Position numbers and translations under genes: made by a program
Assembly (NCBI GenBank): GCA_022819855.1
Contig: JAJEGN010000020.1
Location: forward strand, 62,001-126,000
DNA length: 64,000 bases
From: Gammaproteobacteria bacterium
GTDB taxonomy: Bacteria; Pseudomonadota; Gammaproteobacteria; Steroidobacterales; Rariloculaceae
Reading direction: 5' to 3'
In this document: positions 32,476 to 41,019 of the stretch, piece by piece
How the letters are laid out: the number at the start of each line of letters is the position of its first letter
Numbering within the stretch: position 1 is the first letter of the stretch
The notes under the pieces: generated by a model
The model's database searches: none
Told to the model about the DNA's origin: nothing
Seen by the model: only the letters and a program-made list of their open reading frames with translations

Positions 32476-34149
32476 ATGTATCGATGGTTGTTGGTGGGCT
32501 GGGTGATGGTCATGGCGGCGTGTGGCGGAGGCGGCGTGCCGGATGAGATGGCCGTGAGCACGGAAGCGGCGGAAGAGGCCGCGACCGTATCCGTGACGGG
32601 GATCAGCGCAGAGACGCTGCTTGCCGAGATTGCGATGCTGGCATCGGACGATTTCGAAGGCCGCGCGCCCGGGTCCGCGGGTGAGGAACTCACCGTCGAC
32701 TATCTCATCGAGCAGTTCAGGGAGCTCGGAGCGGTACCGGGCAACCCGGACGGCACCTGGGTGCAGGATGTGCCGCTCGTGGGGATTACTCCGCAGCCGC
32801 CGCAGAATCTCGTGATTTCCAACGGCGCGGAGACGCTCACCCTGGAACCGGCCACGGACTACGTGGCTGCAACGAAGCACGTGGTCGATGCCGTGGCCGT
32901 CGACGGCGCCGAGTTCGTCTTCGTGGGGTATGGCGCCCGCGCGCCCGAATACGACTGGGATGATTTCGGCGGTGCGGATCTGAGCGGCAAGATTCTCCTG
33001 TTCCTCGTCAACGATCCTCCGCTCGACGACATCTTCGGCGGGCCGGCGATGACCTACTACGGCCGCTGGATGTACAAGCACGAGATCGCCGCTGAACTCG
33101 GCGCTGCAGGGTCGCTGGTCATTCATGAGACCGGACCGGCCGGTTATCCGTGGGAAGTGATCGGGGCGACACCCTTCGGCGAGTCATTTGATCTGGCCGC
33201 CCCGGACGACAACCTGGACCGGGCCACCATTGAAGGATGGGTGCAGCGGGCCACGGCAGACGCGATTTTCGCGATGGCCGGGCTCGACTTCGAGACCGCC
33301 AAACAGCAGGCGGCGGTTCGGGGCTTCGAGCCGATCCCCCTGGGCCTGACGGGGTCGATCGAAATCCGCAACGAGATTCGCCGTATCGATTCGCGCAACG
33401 TCGTCGCCAAGGTCGAAGGCAGCGAGACGCCGGACGAAGTCGTCATCCATGTCGCCCACTGGGACCATCTCGGGCGCGACGAAAGCCTTGAGGGAGACCA
33501 GATCTTCAACGGCGCGGCGGACAACTCCACCGGAACCGCGGGGCTCATCGAACTGGCCCGCGCCTACAGCCAGGCCCCCCAGCCGCCGCGCCGATCCGTG
33601 CTGTTTCTCGCCGTCACGGCGGAAGAGCAGGGCCTGCTGGGATCGTTTCACTACGGCCGGAACCCGCTCTACCCGGCCGCCCGGACCGTTGCCGCGCTCA
33701 ACATGGATGGACTCAACCAGTGGGGAAGGACCCGCGACCTGACCATCGTCGGTCTCGGACAATCGGAACTCGACGACGTTGCCGCCGACATCGCCGGAGA
33801 GCTTGGCCGAGCGCTCGCGCCCGATCCGGAACCGGAAAAGGGCTTCTACTACCGTTCGGACCATTTCGCCTTCGCCAGGGCCGGCATTCCGGCGTTCTAC
33901 GCGGACCCGGGTGTGGACTACATCGACAAGCCCGAGGGATACGGACTTGAGAAGCGCAACGAGTACACCACCAACGACTACCACAAGGTCACCGACGAGG
34001 TGAAGCCGGACTGGGATATGTCAGGCGCCGTGGAGGACCTGACGTTTCTCTACCTCATGGGCAGGCGGCTGGCCGACGGCGAGGAGTGGCCGGCCTGGAG
34101 CGAAACCAGCGAATTTCGGGCGTTGCGCGAGTCGCAGCGTCCGCAGTAG
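32476..34149 (+). CDS. M28-family zinc peptidase lipoprotein
   Basis: A 557-residue lipoprotein with lipobox MAAC at about residue 19. A PA-type insert lies in the first half (FVGYGARAPEYDWDDFGGADLSGKI within it). The M28 catalytic domain starts near residue 320. Zinc ligands and catalytic residues are seen in HVAHWDHLG (His), FNGAADNSTG (bridging Asp), AVTAEEQGLLGS (catalytic Glu plus ligand Glu), NMDG (Asp) and YRSDHFAFARAGIP (His). Relatives are aminopeptidases or glutamate carboxypeptidase-like enzymes of the cell envelope. The start at 32476 is chosen for the signal; the upstream 32407 start adds an implausible leader. Confidence 0.92.
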   Translation: MYRWLLVGWVMVMAACGGGGVPDEMAVSTEAAEEAATVSVTGISAETLLAEIAMLASDDFEGRAPGSAGEELTVDYLIEQFRELGAVPGNPDGTWVQDVPLVGITPQPPQNLVISNGAETLTLEPATDYVAATKHVVDAVAVDGAEFVFVGYGARAPEYDWDDFGGADLSGKILLFLVNDPPLDDIFGGPAMTYYGRWMYKHEIAAELGAAGSLVIHETGPAGYPWEVIGATPFGESFDLAAPDDNLDRATIEGWVQRATADAIFAMAGLDFETAKQQAAVRGFEPIPLGLTGSIEIRNEIRRIDSRNVVAKVEGSETPDEVVIHVAHWDHLGRDESLEGDQIFNGAADNSTGTAGLIELARAYSQAPQPPRRSVLFLAVTAEEQGLLGSFHYGRNPLYPAARTVAALNMDGLNQWGRTRDLTIVGLGQSELDDVAADIAGELGRALAPDPEPEKGFYYRSDHFAFARAGIPAFYADPGVDYIDKPEGYGLEKRNEYTTNDYHKVTDEVKPDWDMSGAVEDLTFLYLMGRRLADGEEWPAWSETSEFRALRESQRPQ

Positions 34150-34191
34150 TGGGCATTTGCGACGCTGGGCTTTTCCACGGGCTGCCTGGCG

Positions 34192-35379
34192 TCACTCGGC
34201 CGGTTCGATGCTGAGCAACGCTCCGGAACTCTCGTCCGTCAGCACGTAGAGCAGGCCGTCGGGTCCCGGGCGGACGTCGCGAATCCGCTGTCTGAGTTCG
34301 GCCAGTATCGGTTCGCGCGTGATGGGTGCGCCCGCGTCGTTGAAGGTCAGGCGCTGGATGTGGCCGGTCCAGGCGATGCGCCCTTCCATCATCGCGCCGA
34401 CGAAGGCGTTGCCCCGCCATTCCGGGAACGCGTCGCCCGTATAGAAGCTCATGCCCGAGATCGCGATTGACGGCAACCAGTACATGAACGGGGGCTCAAG
34501 ATCGTCGCGGGACGTCAGGCCGGTTTCGGTAATCTGCGTGCCGTCGTAATCGGTGCCGTAGGAAACCAGCGGCCAGCCATAGTTGCGGCCGGGCCTGACG
34601 ATGTTGATCTCGTCGCCGCCGAGCGGCCCGTGCTCGTTCTCCCAGAGCTCGCCCGTTGCCGGGTGCACGGCCAGCCCCTGCGGGCTGCGGTGCCCGAGCG
34701 ACCAGATTTCCGGCAGGTAGCCCGCCTGGCCGACGAAGGGGTTGTCGTCCGGAACGCTGCCGTCGTCGCGCAGCCGAATGACCTTGCCGCCGTGGTCCAT
34801 CGTGTCCTGCGCGCGGTCCTGTTCCTGGCGTTCGCCGATGGCCATGTAGAGGTGGCCGTCCGTGCCGAACGCCATGCGCCCGCCGAAGTTCACGACCGAG
34901 TTGGTTCGCGTACTCGCGACGAAGATGTCCTCGACTCCGTCGAGCGTCGAACCGTCGAAACGGCCCCGCGCGATAGCCGTTGTCGAGTTTTCTCCGTCAA
35001 TGTCCTTCGAGTAGCTCAGGTAGACGATGCCGTTGGTCTCGTAATCGGGATGCAGCAGGATATCGAGCAGGCCGCCGAGCGCCGTAACCCGCACTTCCGG
35101 GACACCGGGGATGGGTTCGGGGTCGAGCCTGCCGTCGCGCAGGATCCGGAGCCGGCCCGGTCTCTCGGTGACGAGCATGTCGCCGTCGGGCAGAAAGGCG
35201 ATGCTCCAGGGGTTGGCCAGTCCGCCGGCCACTTCGACGACCCGGATCGAGTAATCGAAGGTCACCAGGACCTGCGGGAGCTCCGGCAATGGGGGCGATG
35301 AGCGCGGTCCCTGCGCTGCTGTGATTTCGGCGATGAGAAGGGCTGCGATCGCGGCGGCGGCAGCGGCTGGCTTGAGCAT
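34192..35379 (-). CDS. PQQ-dependent sugar dehydrogenase (soluble aldose dehydrogenase type)
   Basis: A 395-residue secreted beta-propeller of the glucose/sorbosone dehydrogenase family. ATG 35379 starts a clear signal peptide (ends ITAAQ). Typical blocks are GLANPWSIAFLPDGDMLVTE, GGLLDILLHPDYETNG, the catalytic-His segment SLGHRSPQGLAV, ELWENEHGPLGGDEIN and GRNYGWPLVSYG. The length fits E. coli YliI-type enzymes, which oxidise aldoses with PQQ. Whether the cell makes PQQ is not shown here. It converges with the M28 peptidase gene with about 40 bases between stops. Confidence 0.9.
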   Translation of the reverse strand: MLKPAAAAAAIAALLIAEITAAQGPRSSPPLPELPQVLVTFDYSIRVVEVAGGLANPWSIAFLPDGDMLVTERPGRLRILRDGRLDPEPIPGVPEVRVTALGGLLDILLHPDYETNGIVYLSYSKDIDGENSTTAIARGRFDGSTLDGVEDIFVASTRTNSVVNFGGRMAFGTDGHLYMAIGERQEQDRAQDTMDHGGKVIRLRDDGSVPDDNPFVGQAGYLPEIWSLGHRSPQGLAVHPATGELWENEHGPLGGDEINIVRPGRNYGWPLVSYGTDYDGTQITETGLTSRDDLEPPFMYWLPSIAISGMSFYTGDAFPEWRGNAFVGAMMEGRIAWTGHIQRLTFNDAGAPITREPILAELRQRIRDVRPGPDGLLYVLTDESSGALLSIEPAE

Positions 35380-35489
35380 GCTGAATTCCCTGGGCGGTCG
35401 GAGTCGCGACAGTATAGCGACGCCGGACAACTCGCGTTTCGGCGCTGCGGCGTTTCGGCGACGCGCCGTTTCGGTGAGAATAGGGCGCC

Positions 35490-37298
35490 ATGACCAATTC
35501 TTCCGATCGTCCGAAAGGCCGCTCGATCGCACCGCTGCGCGCGCTTGGGCCTTTCATCCGACCCTATCTCGGCACGCTGCTGCTTGCCGTGACGGCGCTG
35601 CTGCTCGCGGCCGCAGCCCAGCTCAGTCTGCCCGTGGCACTGCGCTTTCTGATCGACCGCGGCCTGCTCGCCGAAGACGCTGCAACCATCGACCGTTATT
35701 TCATCGCGCTCTTCGGCGTCGCGATGGCCTTCGGACTCTTCGCGGCGCTGCGTTTCTATCTCGTCATGTGGCTCGGGGAACGCGTGGTTGCGGATATCCG
35801 CTCAGCGGTGTATCGGCACGTCGTCAAGCTCGATGCGCCGTTCTTCGAGGTGACCAAGACAGGCGAAATCCTGTCCCGTCTGACCACGGACACGACGCTG
35901 ATCCAGTCGATCACGGGTTCGGGTCTGTCCATCGTCATACGTTCGGCCGTGATGCTCGTCGGCGCCACGGTCATGCTTGCGGTCACGAGTCCGAGGCTTG
36001 CAGGCGTCATCCTGGTCCTCGTACCGCTCGTGCTCGTTCCGATCCTCGTGCTTGGCCGGCGATTGCGCGTCCTGTCGCGGGCGAGTCAGGACCGGATCGC
36101 CGATACGAGCGGTCTGGCCGGGGAAACCCTGAACGCGATCTCGATCGTGCAGGCGTTCACGCTCGAACGCCTGCTCAGCGAGCGGTACCGCGAAGCGGTC
36201 ATGACCGCGTTCCGGGTCGCGGTGCGGCGAATCCGCGTGCGTTCTTTTCTCACGGTGACCGCGATCCTGTTCATCTTCGGCGCGGTCACCTTCGTGCTCT
36301 GGCTCGGCACGCAGTCGGTCCTTACGGGTGGCATGACGGCCGGGCAGCTTGGACAGTTCCTGCTGTACGCGATCTTCGCGGCGGGTTCCGCAGCCGGCTT
36401 GAGTGAAATGTGGGGCGAGGTGCAGCGTGCGGCGGGCGCCATGGAGCGGCTCGTCGAGCTGCTGCAGGCCAGTCCCGACATCGTTGCGCCGCGGGAGCCC
36501 GTCGCCTTTCCGGCCGTCAGCAAGGGCAGCATCCTGTTCGAGTCGGTCGCGTTCAGTTATCCGTCGCGGCCCGGCACCCTGGCCATTGACGGATTCGATC
36601 TCGCGGTCGAGAGCGGCGAAAGACTGGCCGTCGTCGGACCCTCGGGCGCCGGCAAGAGCACGCTTTTCGCGTTGCTGCTGCGTTTCTACGATCCGCAATC
36701 GGGGACGATCCGGATCGACGGAATCGACATCGCCGAGGCCGATCCTCGCGCCGTGCGATCGCGCATCGGCCTCGTTCCCCAGGAAACGGTCATTTTCGGA
36801 ACGTCGGTTCGCGAGAACATCCGCTATGGGCGCCCGGACGCAAGCGACGCCGAGATCGAGGCGGCCGCGCAGGCCGCAGCAGCGGACCAGTTCATCCGGC
36901 AACTGCCGTCAGGCTATGACACCTTCCTCGGAGAGCGCGGCACCCGTCTTTCGGGCGGTCAGCGGCAGCGTATCGCGATCGCCCGCGCCATCCTCAAGGA
37001 TCCCCCGATCCTGCTGCTCGACGAGGCGACGAGTTCGCTTGACGCCGAGAACGAAAGGCTGGTGCAGGAAGCGCTCGAGCGCCTCGCGGAGGGGCGCACG
37101 ACCATCGTCATCGCCCACCGGCTCGCAACCGTGCTCGAGGCGCGCCGAACCGTCGTCATGGACCACGGACGTATCGTCGACATCGGCACGCACGACGAAC
37201 TCGTCAAGCGCGATTCGGTCTATGCGCGGCTTGCGAGCCTGCAGTTCGGGGAGACAGGCAGCGGCGACAGGGAACTCGTGCTCGAGGCCACGGGCTGA
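35490..37298 (+). CDS. ABC exporter, fused permease and ATPase (MsbA-like)
   Basis: A 602-residue half-transporter: six membrane segments in residues about 25-320, then an ATPase domain. Walker A is GPSGAGKST (about residue 385), signature LSGGQRQRIAIARAIL (about 489), Walker B ILLLDEATSSLD and H-loop VIAHRL. It would work as a homodimer. The family includes lipid A flippases and drug exporters; nothing here tells the substrate. The start lies 110 bases from the divergent quinoprotein gene. Confidence 0.92.
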   Translation: MTNSSDRPKGRSIAPLRALGPFIRPYLGTLLLAVTALLLAAAAQLSLPVALRFLIDRGLLAEDAATIDRYFIALFGVAMAFGLFAALRFYLVMWLGERVVADIRSAVYRHVVKLDAPFFEVTKTGEILSRLTTDTTLIQSITGSGLSIVIRSAVMLVGATVMLAVTSPRLAGVILVLVPLVLVPILVLGRRLRVLSRASQDRIADTSGLAGETLNAISIVQAFTLERLLSERYREAVMTAFRVAVRRIRVRSFLTVTAILFIFGAVTFVLWLGTQSVLTGGMTAGQLGQFLLYAIFAAGSAAGLSEMWGEVQRAAGAMERLVELLQASPDIVAPREPVAFPAVSKGSILFESVAFSYPSRPGTLAIDGFDLAVESGERLAVVGPSGAGKSTLFALLLRFYDPQSGTIRIDGIDIAEADPRAVRSRIGLVPQETVIFGTSVRENIRYGRPDASDAEIEAAAQAAAADQFIRQLPSGYDTFLGERGTRLSGGQRQRIAIARAILKDPPILLLDEATSSLDAENERLVQEALERLAEGRTTIVIAHRLATVLEARRTVVMDHGRIVDIGTHDELVKRDSVYARLASLQFGETGSGDRELVLEATG

Positions 37299-37455
37299 AC
37301 CAGCAGAGAGGCTCAAGCCGCTTCGCCCCACGAACCCTTCGCGATACCCGTCAATGATCGCGTGTTTCGGGTTGTTTCGTCGAAATTGACCGCGTTCCCC
37401 GCTGTCGATGCGGGTGTATGATGCCGACATAGCAAGCAGTTCGTGGAGAACGGGA

Positions 37456-37716
37456 GTGCGTTCGGAATTCTGGGCGATTGTCGGAACCGGCGTCACGCTG
37501 GGTATCGGGCTCGGCAGCCTGATAATCGCGCAGCACGCCGGAATCGATTCCAGGCTGGCAGGGGTCGACTCCAGGCTGGAAGGGATCGACTCCAGACTTG
37601 CCCAGGTCGAGTTGAGACTCGATTCCCTGCAATCCGAACTTTCCACCGTAGGTCAGCGCGTGGCCGATATCGAGGGTCGCCTGGAGAGCCGGTCGCTACC
37701 CGAAGAGAGTCCGTAA
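37456..37716 (+). CDS. small membrane-anchored coiled-coil protein
   Basis: An 86-residue protein beginning (from GTG) RSEFWAIVGTGVTLGIGLG, one membrane segment, followed by a heptad-like tandem repeat: GIDSRLA, GVDSRLE, GIDSRLA, then QVELRLDSLQ. The repeat would form a coiled coil. The GTG at 37456 is preferred because GGAGAA lies upstream and relatives start near RSEFWAI; ATG 37408 is an alternative adding 16 residues. Small proteins of this shape are widespread and uncharacterised. Confidence 0.68.
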   Translation: MRSEFWAIVGTGVTLGIGLGSLIIAQHAGIDSRLAGVDSRLEGIDSRLAQVELRLDSLQSELSTVGQRVADIEGRLESRSLPEESP

Positions 37717-37790
37717 GCCCGGGCCGCCCGCCCGACCTCGGAGCGGAATACGGCTGCGCCGCTCGTCCTGTGCGGCCGGTAGTTCCCGCG

Positions 37791-38690
37791 TCAGTCGTCG
37801 TCGAGGTCGGTGAAGTCGAAGTCGACGAAGTCGGTGCCGCCCTCGTCCGTCTCGAAGACGTCGTTGTTCTGGTTCTCGAAACAGTGCCAGAAATGGATGC
37901 GCAGGCTGCCGTCGTCGTTCGCCAGCTTTTCGTAGTGCTGCCTGACATACCACGGCGCGGCGAGCGCCGGCGGGTCGTAGGCCCAGACATCGACGACGAT
38001 GCTGTCTTCGTCGACCTTCTCCCAGATTTCAACGATTTCGACCTGGTCGCTGTAGTCGGGCTGGCCGCGCGTGTACTGGCCGGGCGAGAGCTGGTTCGTG
38101 TGGATGACGAGCCTGCCGCCGTCCCAGAACCCGATCGAGTCGCCGTCCCAGGTCGGGAAGCGGTCTACCTCCGGCAGATGGCTGCGGCCGTCGGTGTAGA
38201 CGCGGCGCACTTCGTTCGCGACTTCGTTGAGCAGCCAGGTCTGGTCGGGGGTGATCACGTGCTCGCGCAGGAACGGTTCGGTGAACCAGCGCGGCATGCC
38301 CGGTGGGTCGCAGCGGCCGAGCGGATCGTATTCGAACCCCTGGCTGACCATCTCGATCTTGCGGTCGAGCATCGCCTGGTAGTCGGGGGTGAGTTGCGCA
38401 GTGGGCGGTTCTGCCCGGTTCTGCAGCGGGTCGAACAGCGCGATGTGCTCGAACGGCCGCGACCAGACGCCGGACCAGTCCGGCAGTGCGTCCCACTCGA
38501 GCCGGTCGCCGCCGCCGGCGCGCTCCTGCAGGGTTTCGTAAAGCGCGAAAGCCGTGTCGTGCGCGAGCCCGAGTTCGATGTTGGCCTGACGCTCCTCCTC
38601 GCTCAGCGTCGGAAGCTGCGCGCCGGCGCCCGGAACCGTCAGATATGCAACGGCGCAAAGCGTTGCCGCGCCGATAGATTTCCTGATCAT
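37791..38690 (-). CDS. secreted STDGR/YTDGR-family protein, copy 2
   Basis: A 299-residue protein with signal peptide ending PGAGAQ. Family features: LPDWSGVWSRP near residue 70, CDPPGMPRW near 150, RRVYTDGRSH near 190, FWDGGRLVIHTNQ, APWYV and the terminal CFEN. The C-terminus is extremely acidic (last 20 residues rich in Asp/Glu and Phe). It is the third gene of a leftward group with copy 3 and DUF6152 copy 2, but about 136 bases separate it from the DUF6152 stop. Function unknown. Confidence 0.8.
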   Translation of the reverse strand: MIRKSIGAATLCAVAYLTVPGAGAQLPTLSEEERQANIELGLAHDTAFALYETLQERAGGGDRLEWDALPDWSGVWSRPFEHIALFDPLQNRAEPPTAQLTPDYQAMLDRKIEMVSQGFEYDPLGRCDPPGMPRWFTEPFLREHVITPDQTWLLNEVANEVRRVYTDGRSHLPEVDRFPTWDGDSIGFWDGGRLVIHTNQLSPGQYTRGQPDYSDQVEIVEIWEKVDEDSIVVDVWAYDPPALAAPWYVRQHYEKLANDDGSLRIHFWHCFENQNNDVFETDEGGTDFVDFDFTDLDDD

Positions 38691-38826
38691 GACTTGAGTG
38701 TCTCCCTCGATGAATTGATGTTGCGTTTGCCGCTATCGCCTGATTTTCGCAAGGATACAGCAGCGGCCGCCGGCGCGTCAGACACTTTCGTTCATCACGC
38801 GTAGCCGCTTGCCGCCGCGGCGGACG

Positions 38827-39243
38827 CTACTCGTAGAGCCCGAGCGTTGACCCGTCGGGAAGCCTTGCGCCGATGAAGAGCGCAGCCCGCCCGCCGTCGC
38901 GCATCGGAAAGCCGCGGATCGTGACCTCGTCGCCGGGCTCGAAGCTGTTCGGACGCCAGCCCGCCCGAAAGAGCCGGTTCGGGACACCGCCCTCGACGCT
39001 CCACTCCTCCATATCGCCGTTCTCGTTGGCGACCTGAATCTGGATCCAGATGTGCGGGTTCGTCCACTGGAACTCGCGCACCGTGCCGGTGAGTTCGACC
39101 GTCCGCTCGCGGTCGAACATCGACGCTGCATGGTGGGCCAGGGCAGGTCCGGATACGGAGGCAAGGACGATCGCCGCCGCAGCCGTGGCGGCTGCGGTCA
39201 GACTGGAAACGGCCAAGCGCAATGATGGTTTGCTGGGGTTCAT
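38827..39243 (-). CDS. secreted DUF6152 protein, copy 2
   Basis: A 138-residue protein. The signal peptide is Ala-rich and ends GPALA; the mature chain would start HHAASMFD. The core motif is GTVREFQWTNPHIWIQIQV, followed by EEWSVEGGVPNRLFRAGW and GDEVTIRGFPMRDG, the most typical DUF6152 sequence of the four here. The start lies 12 bases after the stop of copy 3 of the partner family, so the two are translationally close. Function unknown; metal binding through the exposed N-terminal histidines is an inference. Confidence 0.86.
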   Translation of the reverse strand: MNPSKPSLRLAVSSLTAAATAAAAIVLASVSGPALAHHAASMFDRERTVELTGTVREFQWTNPHIWIQIQVANENGDMEEWSVEGGVPNRLFRAGWRPNSFEPGDEVTIRGFPMRDGGRAALFIGARLPDGSTLGLYE

Positions 39244-39255
39244 GTCGGTGGCTCC

Positions 39256-40083
39256 TCACTGCTGATCGAGGACGTTGCCCTCGGCGTCGAGCGTCAACGT
39301 CCGTCCCGACGCGTCGACCGGGTTGCGGTTGTTCTCGGCGCAGGCGAACTCGAACATACGCGTGCCGGGTTCGAGCCGGCGATATTGCTTGACGACATTC
39401 CAGGGCTCGACGAGCGCTTCGCTGTCCTCGATCGTGAAGCGCGCTTCGATGAGGTCGGTTTCGATGCTCCGCATGCGCGTCACGATTCGCGCCTGCTCGC
39501 TGAGCACGAGGCCGGTGCGGTCGAGGATCGTGTCGCCGTCGCCCTTGAGGCTGATCGTCTCGAAGACGAGCGTGTCGTCTTCCCAGTAGCCGACCGACTC
39601 GCCGCTGAAGGTCGGCCAGCGCTCGTTCGGCCCCGGGTGTTCGCGGCCATCGGTGGAGATGCGCATGATGTTCGGCCCGTCCTCGGTCAGGATCCAGAGC
39701 CCCTCGGGCCTGAGCACGAACTCGTAGGCGCCGGGGAGGTTCATCATGCGAGGGAAGCCCGTCGGCGTTCCGCAGGTCGTGATCGGGTCGGGAAACCGGC
39801 CCTGCCGCACGAGTTCCCGGTTCGCCGCGTACTTCGCCTCCCACTCGTCGTTGTAGGGCGGATACTCGCGCGTGCCGGGCGTATTGGAACTGCCGCCGGG
39901 CGGTTCGACGGTTGCCTGGTCGAACACCGTGTTGCTCGTCATCTGCCACACGCCGCTCCAGTCGGGCAGTTGGTCGTAGTCCGGCATCGTGCGGCCCGGG
40001 GATTGGCCGTGCGCGACAGCCGACAGGGCGAGGAGCGCCGCGAGCGACGCGGAAAAAACGTACAGGCGCCTGATGTCGTTCAT
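39256..40083 (-). CDS. secreted STDGR/YTDGR-family protein, copy 3
   Basis: A 275-residue protein from ATG 40083, with signal peptide ending VAHGQ; the longer open frame to 40632 is antisense to the cytochrome gene and rejected. Family features: LPDWSGVWQM, CGTPTGFPRMM, MRISTDGREH (STDGR instead of YTDGR), YWEDDTLVFET, VEPWNVV and terminal CAEN. It is the first gene of a leftward group with DUF6152 copy 2, in the reverse order of the 31 kb pair. The divergent cytochrome c and quinoprotein genes start 141 bases away, so the promoters may be shared. Confidence 0.82.
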   Translation of the reverse strand: MNDIRRLYVFSASLAALLALSAVAHGQSPGRTMPDYDQLPDWSGVWQMTSNTVFDQATVEPPGGSSNTPGTREYPPYNDEWEAKYAANRELVRQGRFPDPITTCGTPTGFPRMMNLPGAYEFVLRPEGLWILTEDGPNIMRISTDGREHPGPNERWPTFSGESVGYWEDDTLVFETISLKGDGDTILDRTGLVLSEQARIVTRMRSIETDLIEARFTIEDSEALVEPWNVVKQYRRLEPGTRMFEFACAENNRNPVDASGRTLTLDAEGNVLDQQ

Positions 40084-40224
40084 GTTCGATTCTTGATGCG
40101 GATTGCCGGAGAAATATGCCACGAACGGCTGTGTCATTGCACGGCGAACCGTACGGGGCGTTTGCGTGCCGGAGTCAGCCTGCGGACGTATACTTACGGC
40201 CCCGTCTCGCGGAGTGCGAAACCG

Positions 40225-41007
40225 GTGAAGAGCACGTTCAGCCAGATTGTCGCGATCGTTTGCCTTGCGGCGCCGCTGCATGCCGGCGCCCAGCTCAGCA
40301 ATCCCTTCGAAGGCGACGCGCGCGCAATTCGGGCGGGAGAGAGGCTCTATGCCAATCGCTGCGCCGCATGCCACGGCGCCGACGGCAAGGGAGCGACGGG
40401 GCCGGATGTGACCATGCTCTGGCTCGAGGGGACGAACGACGAGCGCGTGTTCGAGACGATCCGCGAGGGTGTCGACGGCGCCGTCATGCCGCCGAGTTTC
40501 GCGCCCGACGAGGAACTGTGGGCCATGGTCGCCTACCTCAGGGACATCAGCACGGTACCGCCGTTCGACGCCGGCGACGGCGACGCGGAAATCGGCCGGG
40601 AGATTTTCGCCGCGAACTGCGGGGAGTGTCATCGCGTGAACGGCGCTGGCGGGACATTGGGGCCCGATCTTTCGAATATCGCCGCGGTACGTTCCCGCGA
40701 AGCGCTCATCGGGTCGATACGCGATCCGAGCGCGGCGATGGAGCTAGGGTACCGCACGGTCACGCTTGTCGCGGCGGACGGCGAACGCATCGAGGGCGTC
40801 GTCAAGGGCGAGGATGCATTCTCGATCCAGGTCGTCGACACTGACGCGCGCTTGCAGGGCTATCTCAAGGCGAATCTGCGCAGGTTCGTCCACGAGGACG
40901 AGTCGCTCATGCCGCGTTTCGGCAGGCTGCGCCTGAGCGAGCGTGAGCTCGACGACCTGCTCGCCTTTCTGGCCACGCAGCGCGAGGATGCTTCCGCTGC
41001 CCATTGA
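40225..41007 (+). CDS. dihaem cytochrome c
   Basis: A 260-residue secreted cytochrome. GTG 40225 (GGAG upstream) gives signal peptide KSTFSQIVAIVCLAAPLHAGAQ. The first domain has CAACHGADGKG at about residue 47 and the second CGECHRVNGAGG near 132. The C-terminal part (LVAADGERIEGVVKGED) resembles the haem-binding domains linked to dehydrogenases of the DUF1592-type and PVC group. It is followed by the quinoprotein dehydrogenase after 12 bases, so the pair probably works as dehydrogenase and electron acceptor. Confidence 0.88.
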   Translation: MKSTFSQIVAIVCLAAPLHAGAQLSNPFEGDARAIRAGERLYANRCAACHGADGKGATGPDVTMLWLEGTNDERVFETIREGVDGAVMPPSFAPDEELWAMVAYLRDISTVPPFDAGDGDAEIGREIFAANCGECHRVNGAGGTLGPDLSNIAAVRSREALIGSIRDPSAAMELGYRTVTLVAADGERIEGVVKGEDAFSIQVVDTDARLQGYLKANLRRFVHEDESLMPRFGRLRLSERELDDLLAFLATQREDASAAH

Positions 41008-41019
41008 GGAGTGCCGCCG

